Assembly (NCBI RefSeq): GCF_003952345.1
Contig: NZ_CP034433.1
Location: forward strand, 2,666,001-2,730,000
Length of the DNA: 64,000 nucleotides
Reading direction: 5' to 3'
From: Iodobacter ciconiae
GTDB lineage: Bacteria; Pseudomonadota; Gammaproteobacteria; Burkholderiales; Chitinibacteraceae
Positions within the stretch are counted from its first letter, which is position 1; each line of letters begins with the position of its first letter. Position numbers and translations under genes: made by a program. Of this stretch, positions 26,784 through 36,696 are shown in pieces. Below the pieces are notes generated by a model that had not been told where the DNA came from, searched no databases, and worked only from the letters and a program-made list of their open reading frames with translations.

Positions 26784-26924
26784 ATTAGACCTCAGTCAAA
26801 AAAACACAATATTTTCAAGCCACCTAACCATTCATATTAAACCTTAAATATATTTCAAGTTCAGCCACAGAGATCTAGGTCATAACTCCCAACGAGGCTT
26901 AAAAACTCCTTTCTAAGCACGCAA

Positions 26925-27150
26925 AGCGAGAAATAAGCAGCTCGGGGCTTTAGCAAATGGGGAGCGGGCTTGCTCCCGAGCCGCCTTTTGCTCCAGGCTG
27001 ATTATCCGCAGTGATGAGCCTTCATACTTTTGGGCTTGCGGCTTTGGCTCTTTTCTTAGGCAGCTCAAGAAAAGAGCGCCCCCACAGTGGCTATCGCTCC
27101 TAAATCAACGTGCCAAAGACATAAAAAGCATCTTTTTGAATTTAACTTAG
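26925..27150. repeat. Dispersed 290-bp repeat, copy C (diverged)
   Basis: Aligns by eye with copies at 49040-49330 and 58565-58860, chiefly in the right half: the ATTATCCGCAG segment, a central hairpin, CAACGTGCC and the ending ACTTAG. The hairpin here has 11-bp arms GCTCTTTTCTT (27047-27057) and AAGAAAAGAGC (27067-27077); the arms differ from the other copies yet still pair. The element ends near the cysK stop. Confidence 0.7.
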
Positions 27151-27173
27151 CCCCGACGACGACGCCCCCAACA

Positions 27174-28106
27174 TCAATCCAGCAAGCCTTCAAACAAAGG
27201 CGTAGATAGATAACGCTCGCCAAAAGAAGGAATAATCACTGCGATCAACTTGCCAGCGTTTTCCGGGCGCTTGCCCAGCTCGATGGCGGCCCAGGTTGCG
27301 GCTCCTGCGGAAATCCCTGCCAGAATGCCTTCTTGCCTCGCCAGAGCACGCGCCGTTGCAAAAGCATCTTCACTCTTTACCCGGATCACTTCGTCATAGC
27401 TTTCGATATTCAAAACGCCCGGTACAAAGCCAGCGCCTATCCCTTGAATAGGATGCGGGCCTTTTTGACCGCCGCTCAGCACCGGGCTGGCATCCGGCTC
27501 TACTGCCACTGCTTTAAATGAAGGTTTACGCGCTTTTAATACTTCTGAGATCCCTGTGATTGTGCCGCCTGTGCCCACACCTGCCACCAGAATATCGATC
27601 TGGCCATCAGTATCATTCCACAATTCTTCCGCCGTTGTACGGCGGTGGATTTCCGGATTAGCCGGATTTTCAAACTGCTGCGGCAAAAAGTAATTGCTGT
27701 GCTCAATCACCAATGCTTTTGCAGTAGCAATCGCCCCGCCCATCCCTTCTGCAGCAGGCGTCAGCACTAGTGTTGCGCCATAGCCGCGTAATAATGCCCG
27801 GCGCTCTTTGGACATACTTTCCGGCATAGTGAGAACCAGCTTATAACCGCGCGCCGCACAAACCATGGCCAGGCCAATGCCGGTATTGCCGGAAGTAGGC
27901 TCCACAATCACCGTATCCGGCCCGATCAGGCCTGCGGCCTCGGCGGCATTGATCATCGCCACCGCAATGCGGTCTTTCACCGAGTGCGAAGGATTAAAGA
28001 ACTCCAGCTTTGCTACAATCGTTGCTCCGCTTACCTGTGCAACGCGATTTAACTTCACTAAGGGCGTATTGCCGATCAGATCGGTAATGCTGTTGGCGAT
28101 TTTCAT
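27174..28106 (-). CDS. cysK: Cysteine synthase A
   Basis: O-acetylserine sulfhydrylase, a PLP enzyme that makes cysteine from O-acetylserine and sulfide. The 310-residue product carries the Schiff-base lysine Lys44 in [13 protein letters not shown], the substrate loop [11 protein letters not shown], the phosphate-binding [16 protein letters not shown] and the C-terminal region [16 protein letters not shown]. The ending is standard length. It is divergent from cca. It complements the sulfate uptake locus later in the window, but the two are not linked in an operon. Confidence 0.95.
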   Translation of the reverse strand: MKIANSITDLIGNTPLVKLNRVAQVSGATIVAKLEFFNPSHSVKDRIAVAMINAAEAAGLIGPDTVIVEPTSGNTGIGLAMVCAARGYKLVLTMPESMSKERRALLRGYGATLVLTPAAEGMGGAIATAKALVIEHSNYFLPQQFENPANPEIHRRTTAEELWNDTDGQIDILVAGVGTGGTITGISEVLKARKPSFKAVAVEPDASPVLSGGQKGPHPIQGIGAGFVPGVLNIESYDEVIRVKSEDAFATARALARQEGILAGISAGAATWAAIELGKRPENAGKLIAVIIPSFGERYLSTPLFEGLLD

Positions 28107-28199
28107 AGAGCCTCCTTATCATCAGTGCGTAAAAGACAATGAATTGTAGTGGCAATATAATTAACAGATAAAGTGACTAAAAAATCTAAGGAAAGATCA

Positions 28200-29408
28200 A
28201 TGAAGGTTTATCGCGTTGGCGGTGCTGTAAGGGACAAATTGCTGGGCCTTCCGGTAAGAGATATCGATTGGGTGGTGGTTGGCAGCACGGCTGAAGCAAT
28301 GCAAGCACTAGGCTACACGCCTGTTGGTAAAGATTTCCCGGTATTTTTGCACCCGAAAACGCATCAGGAATACGCCCTTGCCCGCACCGAACGTAAATCG
28401 GGCCATGGTTACAAAGGCTTTACCGTATTTGCAAGCGCAGATGTCAGCTTAGAAGAAGACTTACTACGCCGCGACCTCACCATTAACGCCATCGCCGAAG
28501 ATGAAAACGACCAGATCACCGATCCGTTTAATGGCCGGGCAGATCTGACCGCCAAATTACTCCGCCATGTCTCCCCCGCTTTTAGCGAAGACCCGGTACG
28601 TATTTTGCGCCTCGCCCGCTTCGCCGCGCGCTTTGGCTTTGATGTGGCACCAGAAACGCTCACCCTGATGCAAGAAATGGTCAGCAGCGGTGAAGTTGAT
28701 CATCTGGTGGCAGAAAGGGTGTGGCAGGAATTTGCCAAGGGGCTGATGGAAGACAGGCCATCTAAAATGTTTGAAATGCTGCGCCGCTGCGGTGCGCTGG
28801 CCCGTATTGCGCCGGAAATCGACGCACTTTGGGGCGTGCCGCAACGTGCCGACTATCACCCTGAAGTCGATACCGGCGTACATGTCATGATGGTGATCGA
28901 CTACTGCGCCAGCCAGAACTGGCCGCTTGCTACCCGCTTTGCCGCGCTTTGCCACGATCTGGGTAAAGCCACCACGCCAGCCAATATTTTACCAGGGCAT
29001 ATCGGCCACGAAGCACGCGGCGTGCCGCTGGTAGATGCTTTATGCGAAAGATTACGTGTGCCTGGCGATTGCCGCGATCTGGCCCGCATGGTTTGCCGTG
29101 AACACACCCTTATCCACACCGCAGAACAACTACGCTCCGCCACCGTACTGGAAGTCTTTCAGCGCTGCGACGCATTCAGAAAGCCTGAACGCTTTAGCCA
29201 AATGCTCGACGCCTGCTTGGCGGATGCTCGTGGGCGAGCCACATTTGAAAACTGCGAATATCCGCAAGCAGCCTATTTATTAAAGCTACTGGCCACCGCC
29301 AATACGGTAAACAGCGGCGAGATTGCCCAAGGCTGTGAGGATAAAGCGCAAATCCCGGAGAAAATCAAACAGGCCAGAATTGCGGCCATCCAAGCGGCAA
29401 AGAAATAA
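28200..29408 (+). CDS. cca: CCA tRNA nucleotidyltransferase
   Basis: Adds or repairs the CCA end of tRNAs. The 402-residue product starts MKVYRVGGAVRDKLLGLPVRDIDWVVVG, where GGAVRD and DIDW form the nucleotidyltransferase active site (the acidic pair is in RDIDW). EEDLLRRDLTINAIA is the nucleotide-recognition motif, and an HD domain follows (FAALCHDLGKATTP), as in the gammaproteobacterial-type enzyme with 2',3'-phosphodiesterase activity. I chose the ATG at 28200 with TAAGGA nine bases upstream; the GTG at 28173 has no such site. Confidence 0.96.
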   Translation: MKVYRVGGAVRDKLLGLPVRDIDWVVVGSTAEAMQALGYTPVGKDFPVFLHPKTHQEYALARTERKSGHGYKGFTVFASADVSLEEDLLRRDLTINAIAEDENDQITDPFNGRADLTAKLLRHVSPAFSEDPVRILRLARFAARFGFDVAPETLTLMQEMVSSGEVDHLVAERVWQEFAKGLMEDRPSKMFEMLRRCGALARIAPEIDALWGVPQRADYHPEVDTGVHVMMVIDYCASQNWPLATRFAALCHDLGKATTPANILPGHIGHEARGVPLVDALCERLRVPGDCRDLARMVCREHTLIHTAEQLRSATVLEVFQRCDAFRKPERFSQMLDACLADARGRATFENCEYPQAAYLLKLLATANTVNSGEIAQGCEDKAQIPEKIKQARIAAIQAAKK

Positions 29409-29410
29409 AA

Positions 29411-29436
29411 AAGCCCGCCAGTTTCCTGGCAGGCTT
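29411..29436. terminator. Hairpin after cca
   Basis: Stem AAGCC-GCCAG / CTGGC-GGCTT with one internal mismatch and a TTTC loop. Six A lie to its left, so as a terminator it works better for minus-strand transcripts; it may serve amtB readthrough as well as cca. Confidence 0.55.
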
Positions 29437-29539
29437 CCCACAATACGCAGCAAATTAATCAGACAGCAATAAACCGAGACCTTTTAGAGAGAGAATGAGA
29501 AGACAGCTGCCTGATTTGCTTGCCGCAAATTGTTAATGC

Positions 29540-29568
29540 CCCAAGGCCATCGTAAAGATGGCCTTGGG
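29540..29568. terminator. Hairpin after amtB
   Basis: Perfect 12-bp stem CCCAAGGCCATC / GATGGCCTTGGG with a 5-nt loop, 17 bases past the amtB stop on the minus strand. No clear T run follows, so it may stabilise the amtB mRNA 3' end or assist termination. Confidence 0.55.
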
Positions 29569-29584
29569 ACTTTATCTATATAAG

Positions 29585-30994
29585 CTATAGATTATATGCC
29601 TTTTCACCGTGGCTGGTCACATCCAGACCTTCGCGCTCTTCTTCTTCCGGTACACGCAGGCCAATCACCAGATCAACCAGCTTAAAGGCAATAATTGAAA
29701 CCACCGCCGACCATAGCAAAGTTGTGCCTACGCCGATAGCTTGTATTTTTACCTGAGCAAGAATCGAATAATCAGCAGCTACTTTATTGCTCACATAATC
29801 CCAGATGCCCGTGCCGCCCAAATCTGGCGCAGCAAATACACCGGTCAGAATGGCCCCTAAAACTCCACCCACGCCATGCACACCAAACACATCCAGCGCA
29901 TCGTCCACACCCAATAAACGCTTCAAACCATGCACGCCCCACAGGCAAATCACGCCTGCCAGTAAGCCAATCACTAAAGCACCGCCTACACCCACAAAGC
30001 CGCATGCCGGGGTAATCGCCACCAGACCAGCAACCGCACCTGAAGCCGCGCCCAGTAATGAAGGCTTACCTTTAAGCACCCACTCCGCCAGCAGCCAAGA
30101 CATTGTTGCTGCCGCTGTTGCCAGCCATGTATTAATAAATGCCAGAGCCGCCACACCATTGGCTTCCAGAGCCGATCCGGCATTAAAACCAAACCAGCCA
30201 AACCACAGCAATGAAGCGCCAATCATAGTCATGGTTAAGCTATGCGGTGTCATGGCTTCACGGCCAAAGCCAATGCGTTTGCCCACCATAAATGCCCCGA
30301 CCAAACCTGCAACCGCAGCATTGATGTGCACCACCGTACCACCCGCAAAATCCAGCGCACCTTTTTGGAATAAGAAACCAGCCGTGGCGGTTGCCGCATC
30401 TGCCGCAGCTTGCGTGAGGTACGCATCAGGGCCAGTCCAGTACCAGACCATATGAGCCATCGGCAGGTAGGAGAAAGTAAACCAGATTGCACAAAAGGCC
30501 ATCACCGCAGCAAACTTAACCCGCTCGGCAAATGCCCCCACAATCAGGCCACAGGTAATGGCTGCAAATGCACCTTGGAAAACCACATAAATCAGCTCGG
30601 AAATACCGACACCCTTAGTAAAAGTGGCCGCAATCGAATCCGGCGTTACCCCTTTGAGCATCACTTTGCTGAACGAGCCAAAGAAAGCATTGCCTTCAGT
30701 AAACGCCAGCGAATAGCCATAGACTACCCACAGCACTGAAATCATTGCAAATACAGAAAACACCTGCATCAGCACCGACAACATATTTTTAGAGCGAACC
30801 AGGCCACCGTAAAATAGCGCCAGACCTGGGATGGACATCAAAATAACCAGCGCGGTGGAAATAAACATCCACGCGTTGTCCCCTTTATTGATGGTATCCA
30901 CGATGGCAACCGGTGCAGATGCTGCAATTTCGACGGCAAAACCTTGTGCCGAGACCGCACCGAGGGCAAATGCTGTAAACAATTTTTTCATCAT
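29585..30994 (-). CDS. amtB: Ammonium transporter AmtB
   Basis: Inner-membrane trimeric ammonium channel. The 469-residue precursor has a signal-like N-terminus (residues 1-20, ending GFAVE) as in E. coli AmtB, then 11 helices. Family motifs include ALFYGGLVRSKNMLSVLMQ, SYLPMAHMVWYWTGP (the first pore histidine pair region), FAGGTVVHINAAVAGLVGA (twin-histidine) and VFGVHGVGGVLGAILTG. It is 20 bases downstream of glnK in the same operon, which is the standard pairing for GlnK-gated ammonium uptake. Confidence 0.96.
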   Translation of the reverse strand: MMKKLFTAFALGAVSAQGFAVEIAASAPVAIVDTINKGDNAWMFISTALVILMSIPGLALFYGGLVRSKNMLSVLMQVFSVFAMISVLWVVYGYSLAFTEGNAFFGSFSKVMLKGVTPDSIAATFTKGVGISELIYVVFQGAFAAITCGLIVGAFAERVKFAAVMAFCAIWFTFSYLPMAHMVWYWTGPDAYLTQAAADAATATAGFLFQKGALDFAGGTVVHINAAVAGLVGAFMVGKRIGFGREAMTPHSLTMTMIGASLLWFGWFGFNAGSALEANGVAALAFINTWLATAAATMSWLLAEWVLKGKPSLLGAASGAVAGLVAITPACGFVGVGGALVIGLLAGVICLWGVHGLKRLLGVDDALDVFGVHGVGGVLGAILTGVFAAPDLGGTGIWDYVSNKVAADYSILAQVKIQAIGVGTTLLWSAVVSIIAFKLVDLVIGLRVPEEEEREGLDVTSHGEKAYNL

Positions 30995-31014
30995 CTCTCT
31001 CCAGCAAAGTTCAA

Positions 31015-31389
<375 letters not shown>

Positions 31390-31391
31390 TT

Positions 31392-31407
31392 AGCACAAAG
31401 TGTGCCA
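31392..31407 (-). promoter_or_regulatory. Sigma-54 promoter of glnK-amtB
   Basis: Minus-strand sequence TGGCACACTTTGTGCT: the GG and GC elements are 12 bases apart as required for sigma-54 (consensus TGGCAC-N5-TTGC). Transcription would start near 31381, about 28 bases before the glnK ATG. Nitrogen control by NtrC is expected. Confidence 0.8.
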
Positions 31408-31501
31408 AACAAAAAAACGCTCTGTTTTCATAAAGTTAACAACTAAGCAAGCAGGTGATGCTCCAACAATAGACGTTTCATGGTGCACTGCAACTTAAAT
31501 T

Positions 31502-31518
31502 TGCACCAGAGTAGTGCG
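31502..31518. promoter_or_regulatory. NtrC-like binding site upstream of glnK
   Basis: TGCACCAGAGTAGTGCG is an imperfect match to the NtrC palindrome TGCACCA-N3-TGGTGCA. A lone TGGTGCA half-site is at 31481-31487. Both are about 100-135 bases upstream of the predicted sigma-54 start, the usual enhancer distance. Confidence 0.5.
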
Positions 31519-31676
31519 ATCTAAAAATGGCAAGCTTCTGCTAAACTTAAAGATCAAACTGACCCCGTTTTCAGACGAAAGCCCTGAACACAGCACAGAG
31601 TAAGCTCTTAGAACAACGGGCCAGGGATGAGCCGCCACCGGCATACGGTGCAGTAACAACACTGAGGATATTTAAC

Positions 31677-31937
31677 ATGCTTAAAGATAAATTTTTTGAT
31701 GAAATCGCCAGCAAAATCACCGAGGCAATTGCCGCCAGCCCAGCCAAAGATATGGAAAAAAACGCCCGTGCCATGATGGCATCGGCCTTTACCAAAATGG
31801 ATTTAGTCACCCGGGAAGAATTCGAAATCCAGCAAGAGGTACTGGCTCGCACACGCGAAAAAATGCATGAATTAGAAGCCCGGATCAGCGAGCTGGAAAC
31901 CAGACTACACGCCAATAACCCGCAAGATGCCTTATGA
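31677..31937 (+). CDS. ubiK: Ubiquinone biosynthesis accessory factor UbiK (BMFP family)
   Basis: An 86-residue coiled-coil protein of the YqiC/UbiK (BMFP domain) family that assists the aerobic ubiquinone biosynthesis complex with UbiJ. The core DKFFDEIASKITEAIAASPAKDMEKNAR is followed by the C-terminal coiled coil LARTREKMHELEARISELETRL, as in the family. The start has GAGGA upstream. It overlaps the following acetyltransferase gene by four bases and is divergent from glnK. Confidence 0.92.
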   Translation: MLKDKFFDEIASKITEAIAASPAKDMEKNARAMMASAFTKMDLVTREEFEIQQEVLARTREKMHELEARISELETRLHANNPQDAL

Positions 31938-32536
31938 GCCTGGTGTTAAAAAATATCTTTCGAAAAGTACCAGAACCTGCACAGCTCGAAACTCAACGCT
32001 TAAGGCTTGTGCTGGCAGAGCCGGCACAAGCCGCGCTCTGGGCCGGCTTTCAGCAAAAAAATCGCAGCCATCTTGCCCCTTGGGACCCGCAAAGGGATGA
32101 GGATTTCTTTACCCCCTTTGCCTGGCAGCTCCGCTTAGAAAACGCCCGCCTGCAGTACCAGCAAGGCTCAGCCATTCATTGGGTGTTACTGGATAAACAG
32201 CAGGATGAAATGTTAGGGCAATGCAGCTTTAGCAATATTGTCCGTGGCTCTTTTATGGCCTGCCATCTGGGCTATTCGCTTGCAGCATCGGCAGAAGGCA
32301 AAGGGCTGATGAAAGAAGCACTTGACGCTGCCATCGGGCATCTTTTCAGCACTCAAGATTTACACCGGATAATGGCCAACCATTTGCCGCATAATCTGCG
32401 TAGCGCCAAACTCTTGCAACGCCTGGGCTTTGAGAAAGAAGGCTATGCCCGCTCTTACTTAAAAATTGCCGGAATATGGCAGGATCATATTTTAAATTCA
32501 TTGCTTAATCCGGCGCACTTGCAAGCATCAGAATAA
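31934..32536 (+). CDS. GNAT N-acetyltransferase, RimJ/RimL type
   Basis: A 200-residue GNAT-fold acetyltransferase resembling RimJ and RimL, which acetylate ribosomal protein N-termini. Motifs are LETQRLRLVLAEPAQAALW near the N-terminus, IVRGSFMACHLGYSLAASAEGKGLMKEALDAAI with the acetyl-CoA loop, and the C-terminal NLRSAKLLQRLGFEKEGYARSYLKIAGIWQDHIL. The target protein cannot be determined here; other members acetylate antibiotics or amino acids. It is translationally coupled to ubiK. Confidence 0.87.
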   Translation: MSLVLKNIFRKVPEPAQLETQRLRLVLAEPAQAALWAGFQQKNRSHLAPWDPQRDEDFFTPFAWQLRLENARLQYQQGSAIHWVLLDKQQDEMLGQCSFSNIVRGSFMACHLGYSLAASAEGKGLMKEALDAAIGHLFSTQDLHRIMANHLPHNLRSAKLLQRLGFEKEGYARSYLKIAGIWQDHILNSLLNPAHLQASE

Positions 32537-32631
32537 AAACAATTCTTATTTTATTTTTAAATCAATACAATTGGCTTTTCCCTGCCTTTTGGATTCCAGA
32601 TTTGAATCTGGCAAGCAGAGTTTTCAAACGC

Positions 32632-32664
32632 AAAAAAGCCGATCCTTTTTTTTGGGATCGGCTT
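32632..32664 (-). terminator. Terminator of rnpB
   Basis: 10-bp stem AAGCCGATCC / GGATCGGCTT with a 9-nt loop; six A at 32632-32637 give a T run on the minus strand. It lies 16 bases past the rnpB 3' end and can also stop the converging acetyltransferase transcript. Confidence 0.88.
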
Positions 32665-32679
32665 TCTTACTAATGGGGT

Positions 32680-33116
32680 TGCGGAGCCGACCGATAAGCC
32701 GGGTTTTGTAGCCTTGAGTTACCCCAAGGTGACAGTCATTCCTCTAGGCCCAGCATTGCTGCTGGGCTCGTGCAACCTACCCGTAGACTCGGCGGGCCAC
32801 CTCAACGTCTACTGCTTGGTCTTGCTCCGGATGGGGTTTACCCTGCCGTCCGTGTTACCACGTCCGCGGTGCGCTCTTACCGGCAGACCTTGCGGCCTGC
32901 ATCCCTGACGGGAACACCTTTTCACCCTTACCTGATCCCAATCCGGCCTTGTATCAATAAAGGCTTTCAACTTGGGCCATCGGCGGTTCAGCTCTCTGTT
33001 GCACTTTCCGTCGCCTTGCAACGCCCGGCCGTTAACCGGCATCCTGCCCTATGGAGCCCGGACTTTCCTCCCCCATACCCTAAAAGTATGGCAGCGACTG
33101 TCTGGCCTGCTCCGCA
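32680..33116 (-). ncRNA. rnpB: RNase P RNA, bacterial class A
   Basis: Catalytic RNA of RNase P, which matures tRNA 5' ends. On the minus strand the 5' part has GACAGTCGCTGCC followed by GGGGAGGAAAGTCCGGGCTCC-type conserved region I near 33045-33080. The 3' part ends with CCTAGAGGAATGAC and CCGGCTTATCGGTCGGCTCC, the hallmark 3' end of class A RNase P RNA. The first and last bases (TGCGGAGC at 33116 down, GCTCCGCA at 32680 up) pair as helix P1. Ends are set from P1 and are accurate to a few bases. Frames across this interval are spurious. Confidence 0.97.
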
Positions 33117-33127
33117 GAGGCGGATTA

Positions 33128-33631
33128 TCACACCTCAGCGGCTGCCTGTGCAAACGGCAATCCACTTATTTGTGATAAATCACCGGCCATTTGCTGCGCT
33201 TTAGCGATTCCACGCTGGCTGGCAGGAAAATAAGCAAATACAAAACGACGGGAAATTTCGCCATCTTCGCTATTAATCAGGCTGAGCCAAACGCTATCCT
33301 TGCCAAAAACATTGGGCTCTTGCGTCAGTTCTACCTGCTCAAAAGCGCTCACAAGCTCGCTTTTTTTCCATACTGGCACAAGCCCCAGCAGCATGATGCG
33401 CCGCTCCAAAATAGTGCCGTCAGTGTATTGCTCAGCAGGCATCACCCAGAACATCAGCCCCAGAACGATCATGGAATACCAGAACACACCAAAAAAATGA
33501 TTTTCAAAATGAGCCGAATCAACCAACGGCTGCCCCCACCAGGCAGCGGCAAGCATCGCTATACCAAATATCCACCAGCCGGGTTTGCTCACTGCCCTGC
33601 TAAGCAACATCGTTTTCAAATCAGCTTCCAA
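33128..33631 (-). CDS. Uncharacterised membrane protein with two helices
   Basis: I do not recognise this 167-residue protein. Two membrane helices lie at about residues 18-32 ([15 protein letters not shown]) and 45-64 ([20 protein letters not shown]). They are followed by a soluble part of about 95 residues with a strand-rich feel ([47 protein letters not shown]). The layout resembles small PH-like membrane proteins but no motif proves it. The ATG at 33631 has a GGGGAAG site and overlaps the pyrC end by 16 bases, so it is co-translated with pyrC. It ends 11 bases before rnpB. Confidence 0.75.
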   Translation of the reverse strand: MEADLKTMLLSRAVSKPGWWIFGIAMLAAAWWGQPLVDSAHFENHFFGVFWYSMIVLGLMFWVMPAEQYTDGTILERRIMLLGLVPVWKKSELVSAFEQVELTQEPNVFGKDSVWLSLINSEDGEISRRFVFAYFPASQRGIAKAQQMAGDLSQISGLPFAQAAAEV

Positions 33632-34650
33632 TGGATTTCTTCCCCAGCACGTAAAGGCACGACATTGTGTTCGCCAAATGGATAACTTGCAGGCACGGTC
33701 CAGCTTTCTTTAACCAGCGTTACTGTATCCGTGTTTTCAGGTAAACCATAAAAAGCCGGCCCGTTTTTAGATGCAAAAGCCTCTAATAAATCAAGCGCAC
33801 CCACCGATTCAAACGCTTCAGCATATAAGGCCAGAGCCGCATGAGCGGAATAAATACCCGCACAGCCACAGGCGGCTTCTTTGGTGTGCCTGGCGTGAGG
33901 CGCGCTGTCGGTTCCCAGGAAGAATTTCTTGCTGCCGGATGTCACCGCAGCCAGCAGCGCACGGCGATGTTCTTCACGCTTAAGTACTGGCAAACAATAA
34001 TGGTGAGGACGAATTCCGCCGGTAAACAGCGCATTGCGGTTCATTAATAGGTGCTGCGGTGTCACCGTGGCGGCGATATTCGGGCCCGCTTTCAGCACAT
34101 ATTCAGCCGCTTGTTTGGTGGTGATATGTTCAAACACAATTTTTAACTTAGGCAATCTTTGTTGCAGCACCATCAGCACGCTATCAATAAATGCCGCTTC
34201 ACGATCAAATACATCTATCTGCGGATCAGTCACCTCACCGTGCACCAAAAATGGCAAACCCAGCTCGGCCATTTTCTCTAAGGCGGGCATCACTTTATCA
34301 AAATTAGTTACGCCAGAATCCGAATTGGTCGTAGCGCCCGCCGGATAAAGCTTCACCGCTTTAACAAAGCCACTTTGCTTGGCTTTAGCAACTTCTTCGG
34401 CCGTTAAATGATCGGTTAAATACAGCACCATCAGGGGATCAAACTGCGCACCTGCAGGCAGTGCTTCTAAAATTCTTTGCCGATAAGCAAATGCGGCATC
34501 CACCGTTGTAACAGGTGGTTTTAAATTAGGCATGACAATTGCGCGGGCAAATTCTTTAGCAGTATGCGGTAAGACAGCAGCCATTAAACTGCCATCACGC
34601 AGATGCAAGTGCCAGTCATCAGGGCGAATAATGGTGATTGATTTGCTCAT
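33616..34650 (-). CDS. pyrC: Dihydroorotase, class II (catalytic)
   Basis: Homodimeric zinc enzyme converting carbamoyl aspartate to dihydroorotate. The 344-residue product has the metal-binding motif [10 protein letters not shown] (His14, His16) near the N-terminus, the carboxylated-lysine region [18 protein letters not shown], later metal ligands in LVHGEVTD and VFEHITTK, and [13 protein letters not shown] with the catalytic aspartate. All metal ligands are kept, in contrast to the pyrB-linked PyrX at 6.4 kb. This is therefore likely the only working dihydroorotase in the window. Confidence 0.96.
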   Translation of the reverse strand: MSKSITIIRPDDWHLHLRDGSLMAAVLPHTAKEFARAIVMPNLKPPVTTVDAAFAYRQRILEALPAGAQFDPLMVLYLTDHLTAEEVAKAKQSGFVKAVKLYPAGATTNSDSGVTNFDKVMPALEKMAELGLPFLVHGEVTDPQIDVFDREAAFIDSVLMVLQQRLPKLKIVFEHITTKQAAEYVLKAGPNIAATVTPQHLLMNRNALFTGGIRPHHYCLPVLKREEHRRALLAAVTSGSKKFFLGTDSAPHARHTKEAACGCAGIYSAHAALALYAEAFESVGALDLLEAFASKNGPAFYGLPENTDTVTLVKESWTVPASYPFGEHNVVPLRAGEEIHWKLI

Positions 34651-34690
34651 ATAGTGATTCTCAATATTTATAAATAGTTTTATTGTTTTT

Positions 34691-34930
34691 TTAACGTTTA
34701 CGAATCAAAAATAGAAATTTACCATCTTGCGGCCAGGTCTCAATGAGCTCATGTCCTGTCTGGCGGCAAAAAGCAGTGAAATCTGCCGGCGTCGCAGGAT
34801 CGGTACAAATCACATGCAGCACTTCACCACTTTGCATCGTGGCAAGAGCCTTTTTGGTACGCAAGATGGGCAAAGGGCAGTTCAGGCCGCTTAAATCAGC
34901 GGCTTGCTGGTGCTCTGGGCGGCTGGACAT
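34691..34930 (-). CDS. TusA-family sulfurtransferase
   Basis: A 79-residue protein of the TusA/SirA family of small sulfur carriers. The signature CP-x-P is present in [24 protein letters not shown], where the cysteine carries persulfide sulfur. The rest fits the two-layer fold ([26 protein letters not shown]). I chose the ATG at 34930 (MSSRPEHQ) with GGAG upstream; an earlier frame start at 34957 is unlikely. E. coli TusA feeds tRNA 2-thiouridine synthesis; which acceptor applies here is unknown. It is 40 bases upstream of pyrC on the same strand. Confidence 0.88.
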   Translation of the reverse strand: MSSRPEHQQAADLSGLNCPLPILRTKKALATMQSGEVLHVICTDPATPADFTAFCRQTGHELIETWPQDGKFLFLIRKR

Positions 34931-35136
34931 GGCTGACTCCGGACAAAAGACCCCCATTGTAGCAAGCTAGTCAAGCCCTGCTGCAATCGTGTGCAGGAGA
35001 AGGCCACCGACGCGGTAAATAGAATCTTCTTTAGTGAACAAATACCATCACAAAACCATTTAGCACGCGCTTAAGTCTGGCTTCATCGTCCTGTGATTAA
35101 ATGCCTTCATTCATTCACATCACTAAGAGAAACAGC

Positions 35137-35412
35137 ATGAAAATCGCTCACTTACTGACTATTGCCACATTAGCCATTTCTTCGCTAGCCATAGCTGACA
35201 GCGATTACCTCTGCACCACCCACTCTAAAACAGAATGGGTGGCTGGCAGCGATGCTCACGCCAAAATCGTTGCCATGGGCTACAAAGTGAAAGAATTCAA
35301 AGAGTCTGGCAATTGCTACAAAATTGAGGGCTGGGATAAAAACGGCCAGAAAGTGGATGTTTACTTCGATCCAAAAACCCTGGCCGTTGTGCGCTCCAAA
35401 ATCGATCATTGA
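35137..35412 (+). CDS. Secreted PepSY-domain protein, copy 1
   Basis: A 91-residue exported protein with a signal peptide (cleavage after SLAIA) and one PepSY-like domain: TEWVAGSDAHAKIVAMGYKVKEFKESGNCYKIEGWDKNGQKVDVYFDPKTLAVVRSKID. Two cysteines, one before and one within the domain, may form a disulfide. A paralogue of the same layout is at 36697. I chose the ATG at 35137, which gives a proper signal peptide; the earlier ATG at 35101 adds twelve residues. Single-PepSY proteins of this type often accompany cytochrome b and two-component genes, as here. Function is unknown. Confidence 0.88.
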   Translation: MKIAHLLTIATLAISSLAIADSDYLCTTHSKTEWVAGSDAHAKIVAMGYKVKEFKESGNCYKIEGWDKNGQKVDVYFDPKTLAVVRSKIDH

Positions 35413-35486
35413 TACTTTATTTCAAAACAGGGGAACAGCCAGCCACATTTTTACCGTGCGCTGTACCATTGTTATAACTACAACTC

Positions 35487-35522
35487 AGTGCAATTTTGCC
35501 GCGGTGCAAAGTTGCACTTTTT
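35487..35522 (+). terminator. Terminator after PepSY copy 1
   Basis: 13-bp stem (AGTGCAATTTTGC at 35487-35499 with GCAAAGTTGCACT at 35506-35518, one G-T wobble) with loop CGCGGT, followed by five T. It separates the PepSY gene from the CDF transporter gene. Confidence 0.85.
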
Positions 35523-35659
35523 ACATGGGCAGTTGCCCCGGCTTCTCTCTTTTACTATTTACAAATTTCTTACAAAATATTTATGTAAAAATAGTACTAA
35601 ATAAACCCACCGCTTTGAGTAGAAACAGACAGCAGCCGTCCTGCCATAAAGGATAAACA

Positions 35660-36583
35660 ATGCCCCATACCGATCCCACCTCCGAAGTGCACAAACATAC
35701 CTCGGCAGCCACCCGCAGTACGTGGGTCAGCGTAATCGTCAATATTATTCTGGCCAGTGCACAGGTTGTGATCGGGCTATTTGCCCACTCACAGGCACTG
35801 ATCGCTGACGGGATTCACTCACTCTCTGATCTGGTATCCGATGGAGTGGTGCTCTTTGCCAGTCATCACAGCAAAAAAGACGCAGATGAAGACCACCCCT
35901 ATGGGCACCAGCGTTTTGAAACTGCCGCCTCACTGATTATTGGCCTGATTTTACTGGCCGTGGGCATTGGCATGCTTTGGGCTGCATTCAATAAGCTGGA
36001 AGCTCCTGAAACTATCCAGAAAGTGCACGTTGTCGCGCTATGGGTAGCGGGCGCGGCACTAATCTCTAAAGAACTGCTGTTCAGATACATGCTCAGCGTG
36101 GCCAAACGGGTGAAATCCAGCATGTTGGTAGCCAACGCCTGGCACGCCCGCTCGGATGCGGCATCATCGCTGGTCGTTAGCTTGGGCATTATCGGTAATC
36201 TGCTTGGCTACCCTATTCTGGACCCGATTGCGGCGCTCTTAGTCGGCTTTATGATCAGTAAAATGGGCTGGCAATTCAGCTGGGATGCGCTGCATGACTT
36301 AATGGACAGAGCCGCCGACGATGATGAAGTTCAGGCCATCAGGCAAACACTGTTAACTACGCCAGGCGTACTGGGCGTGCATGACCTGCGCACGCGTAAA
36401 ATGGGTGACATGATTGTGGTGGATGCCCATCTCGAAGTAGAAGCACTCATTACCGTAGAAGCGGGCCACGATATTGCCGTAGGCGCCCGGCAACGCGTTA
36501 TGCAGCGGCACCGGGTGCTCAATTTAATGACCCACCTTGATCCGTCTCAAAGACCGGATTTAGACCATCAACCCCCGGCCTGA
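35660..36583 (+). CDS. Cation diffusion facilitator transporter (FieF/MamB-like)
   Basis: A 307-residue CDF metal/proton antiporter of the inner membrane with six predicted helices and a C-terminal cytoplasmic domain. The metal site residues are in ADGIHSLSDLVSD (helix 2) and AWHARSDAASSL (helix 5). HHSKKDADEDHPYGHQRFET is the family signature between helices 2 and 3. The C-terminal domain ends VLNLMTHLDP. The substrate could be Fe, Zn or Mn; sequence cannot decide. It lies between two PepSY genes. Confidence 0.92.
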   Translation: MPHTDPTSEVHKHTSAATRSTWVSVIVNIILASAQVVIGLFAHSQALIADGIHSLSDLVSDGVVLFASHHSKKDADEDHPYGHQRFETAASLIIGLILLAVGIGMLWAAFNKLEAPETIQKVHVVALWVAGAALISKELLFRYMLSVAKRVKSSMLVANAWHARSDAASSLVVSLGIIGNLLGYPILDPIAALLVGFMISKMGWQFSWDALHDLMDRAADDDEVQAIRQTLLTTPGVLGVHDLRTRKMGDMIVVDAHLEVEALITVEAGHDIAVGARQRVMQRHRVLNLMTHLDPSQRPDLDHQPPA

Positions 36584-36696
36584 GAACAGGGCCTGCTTTA
36601 ACAAAATATATTTTTTAGGTACCCAAACTTAAGTCTCGCTTAATGATGCTGTGTTGAAATGCAAGCTCTTCATCACTCCACCACTAAGGAATTATT

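Noticed and set aside
28557..28955. A 132-codon antisense frame in cca.
   Set aside because: It mirrors the strongly conserved cca frame and contains no recognisable domain.
32714..33204. Plus-strand and minus-strand frames across 32.7-33.2 kb.
   Set aside because: They lie over the RNase P RNA, whose conserved segments explain the sequence.
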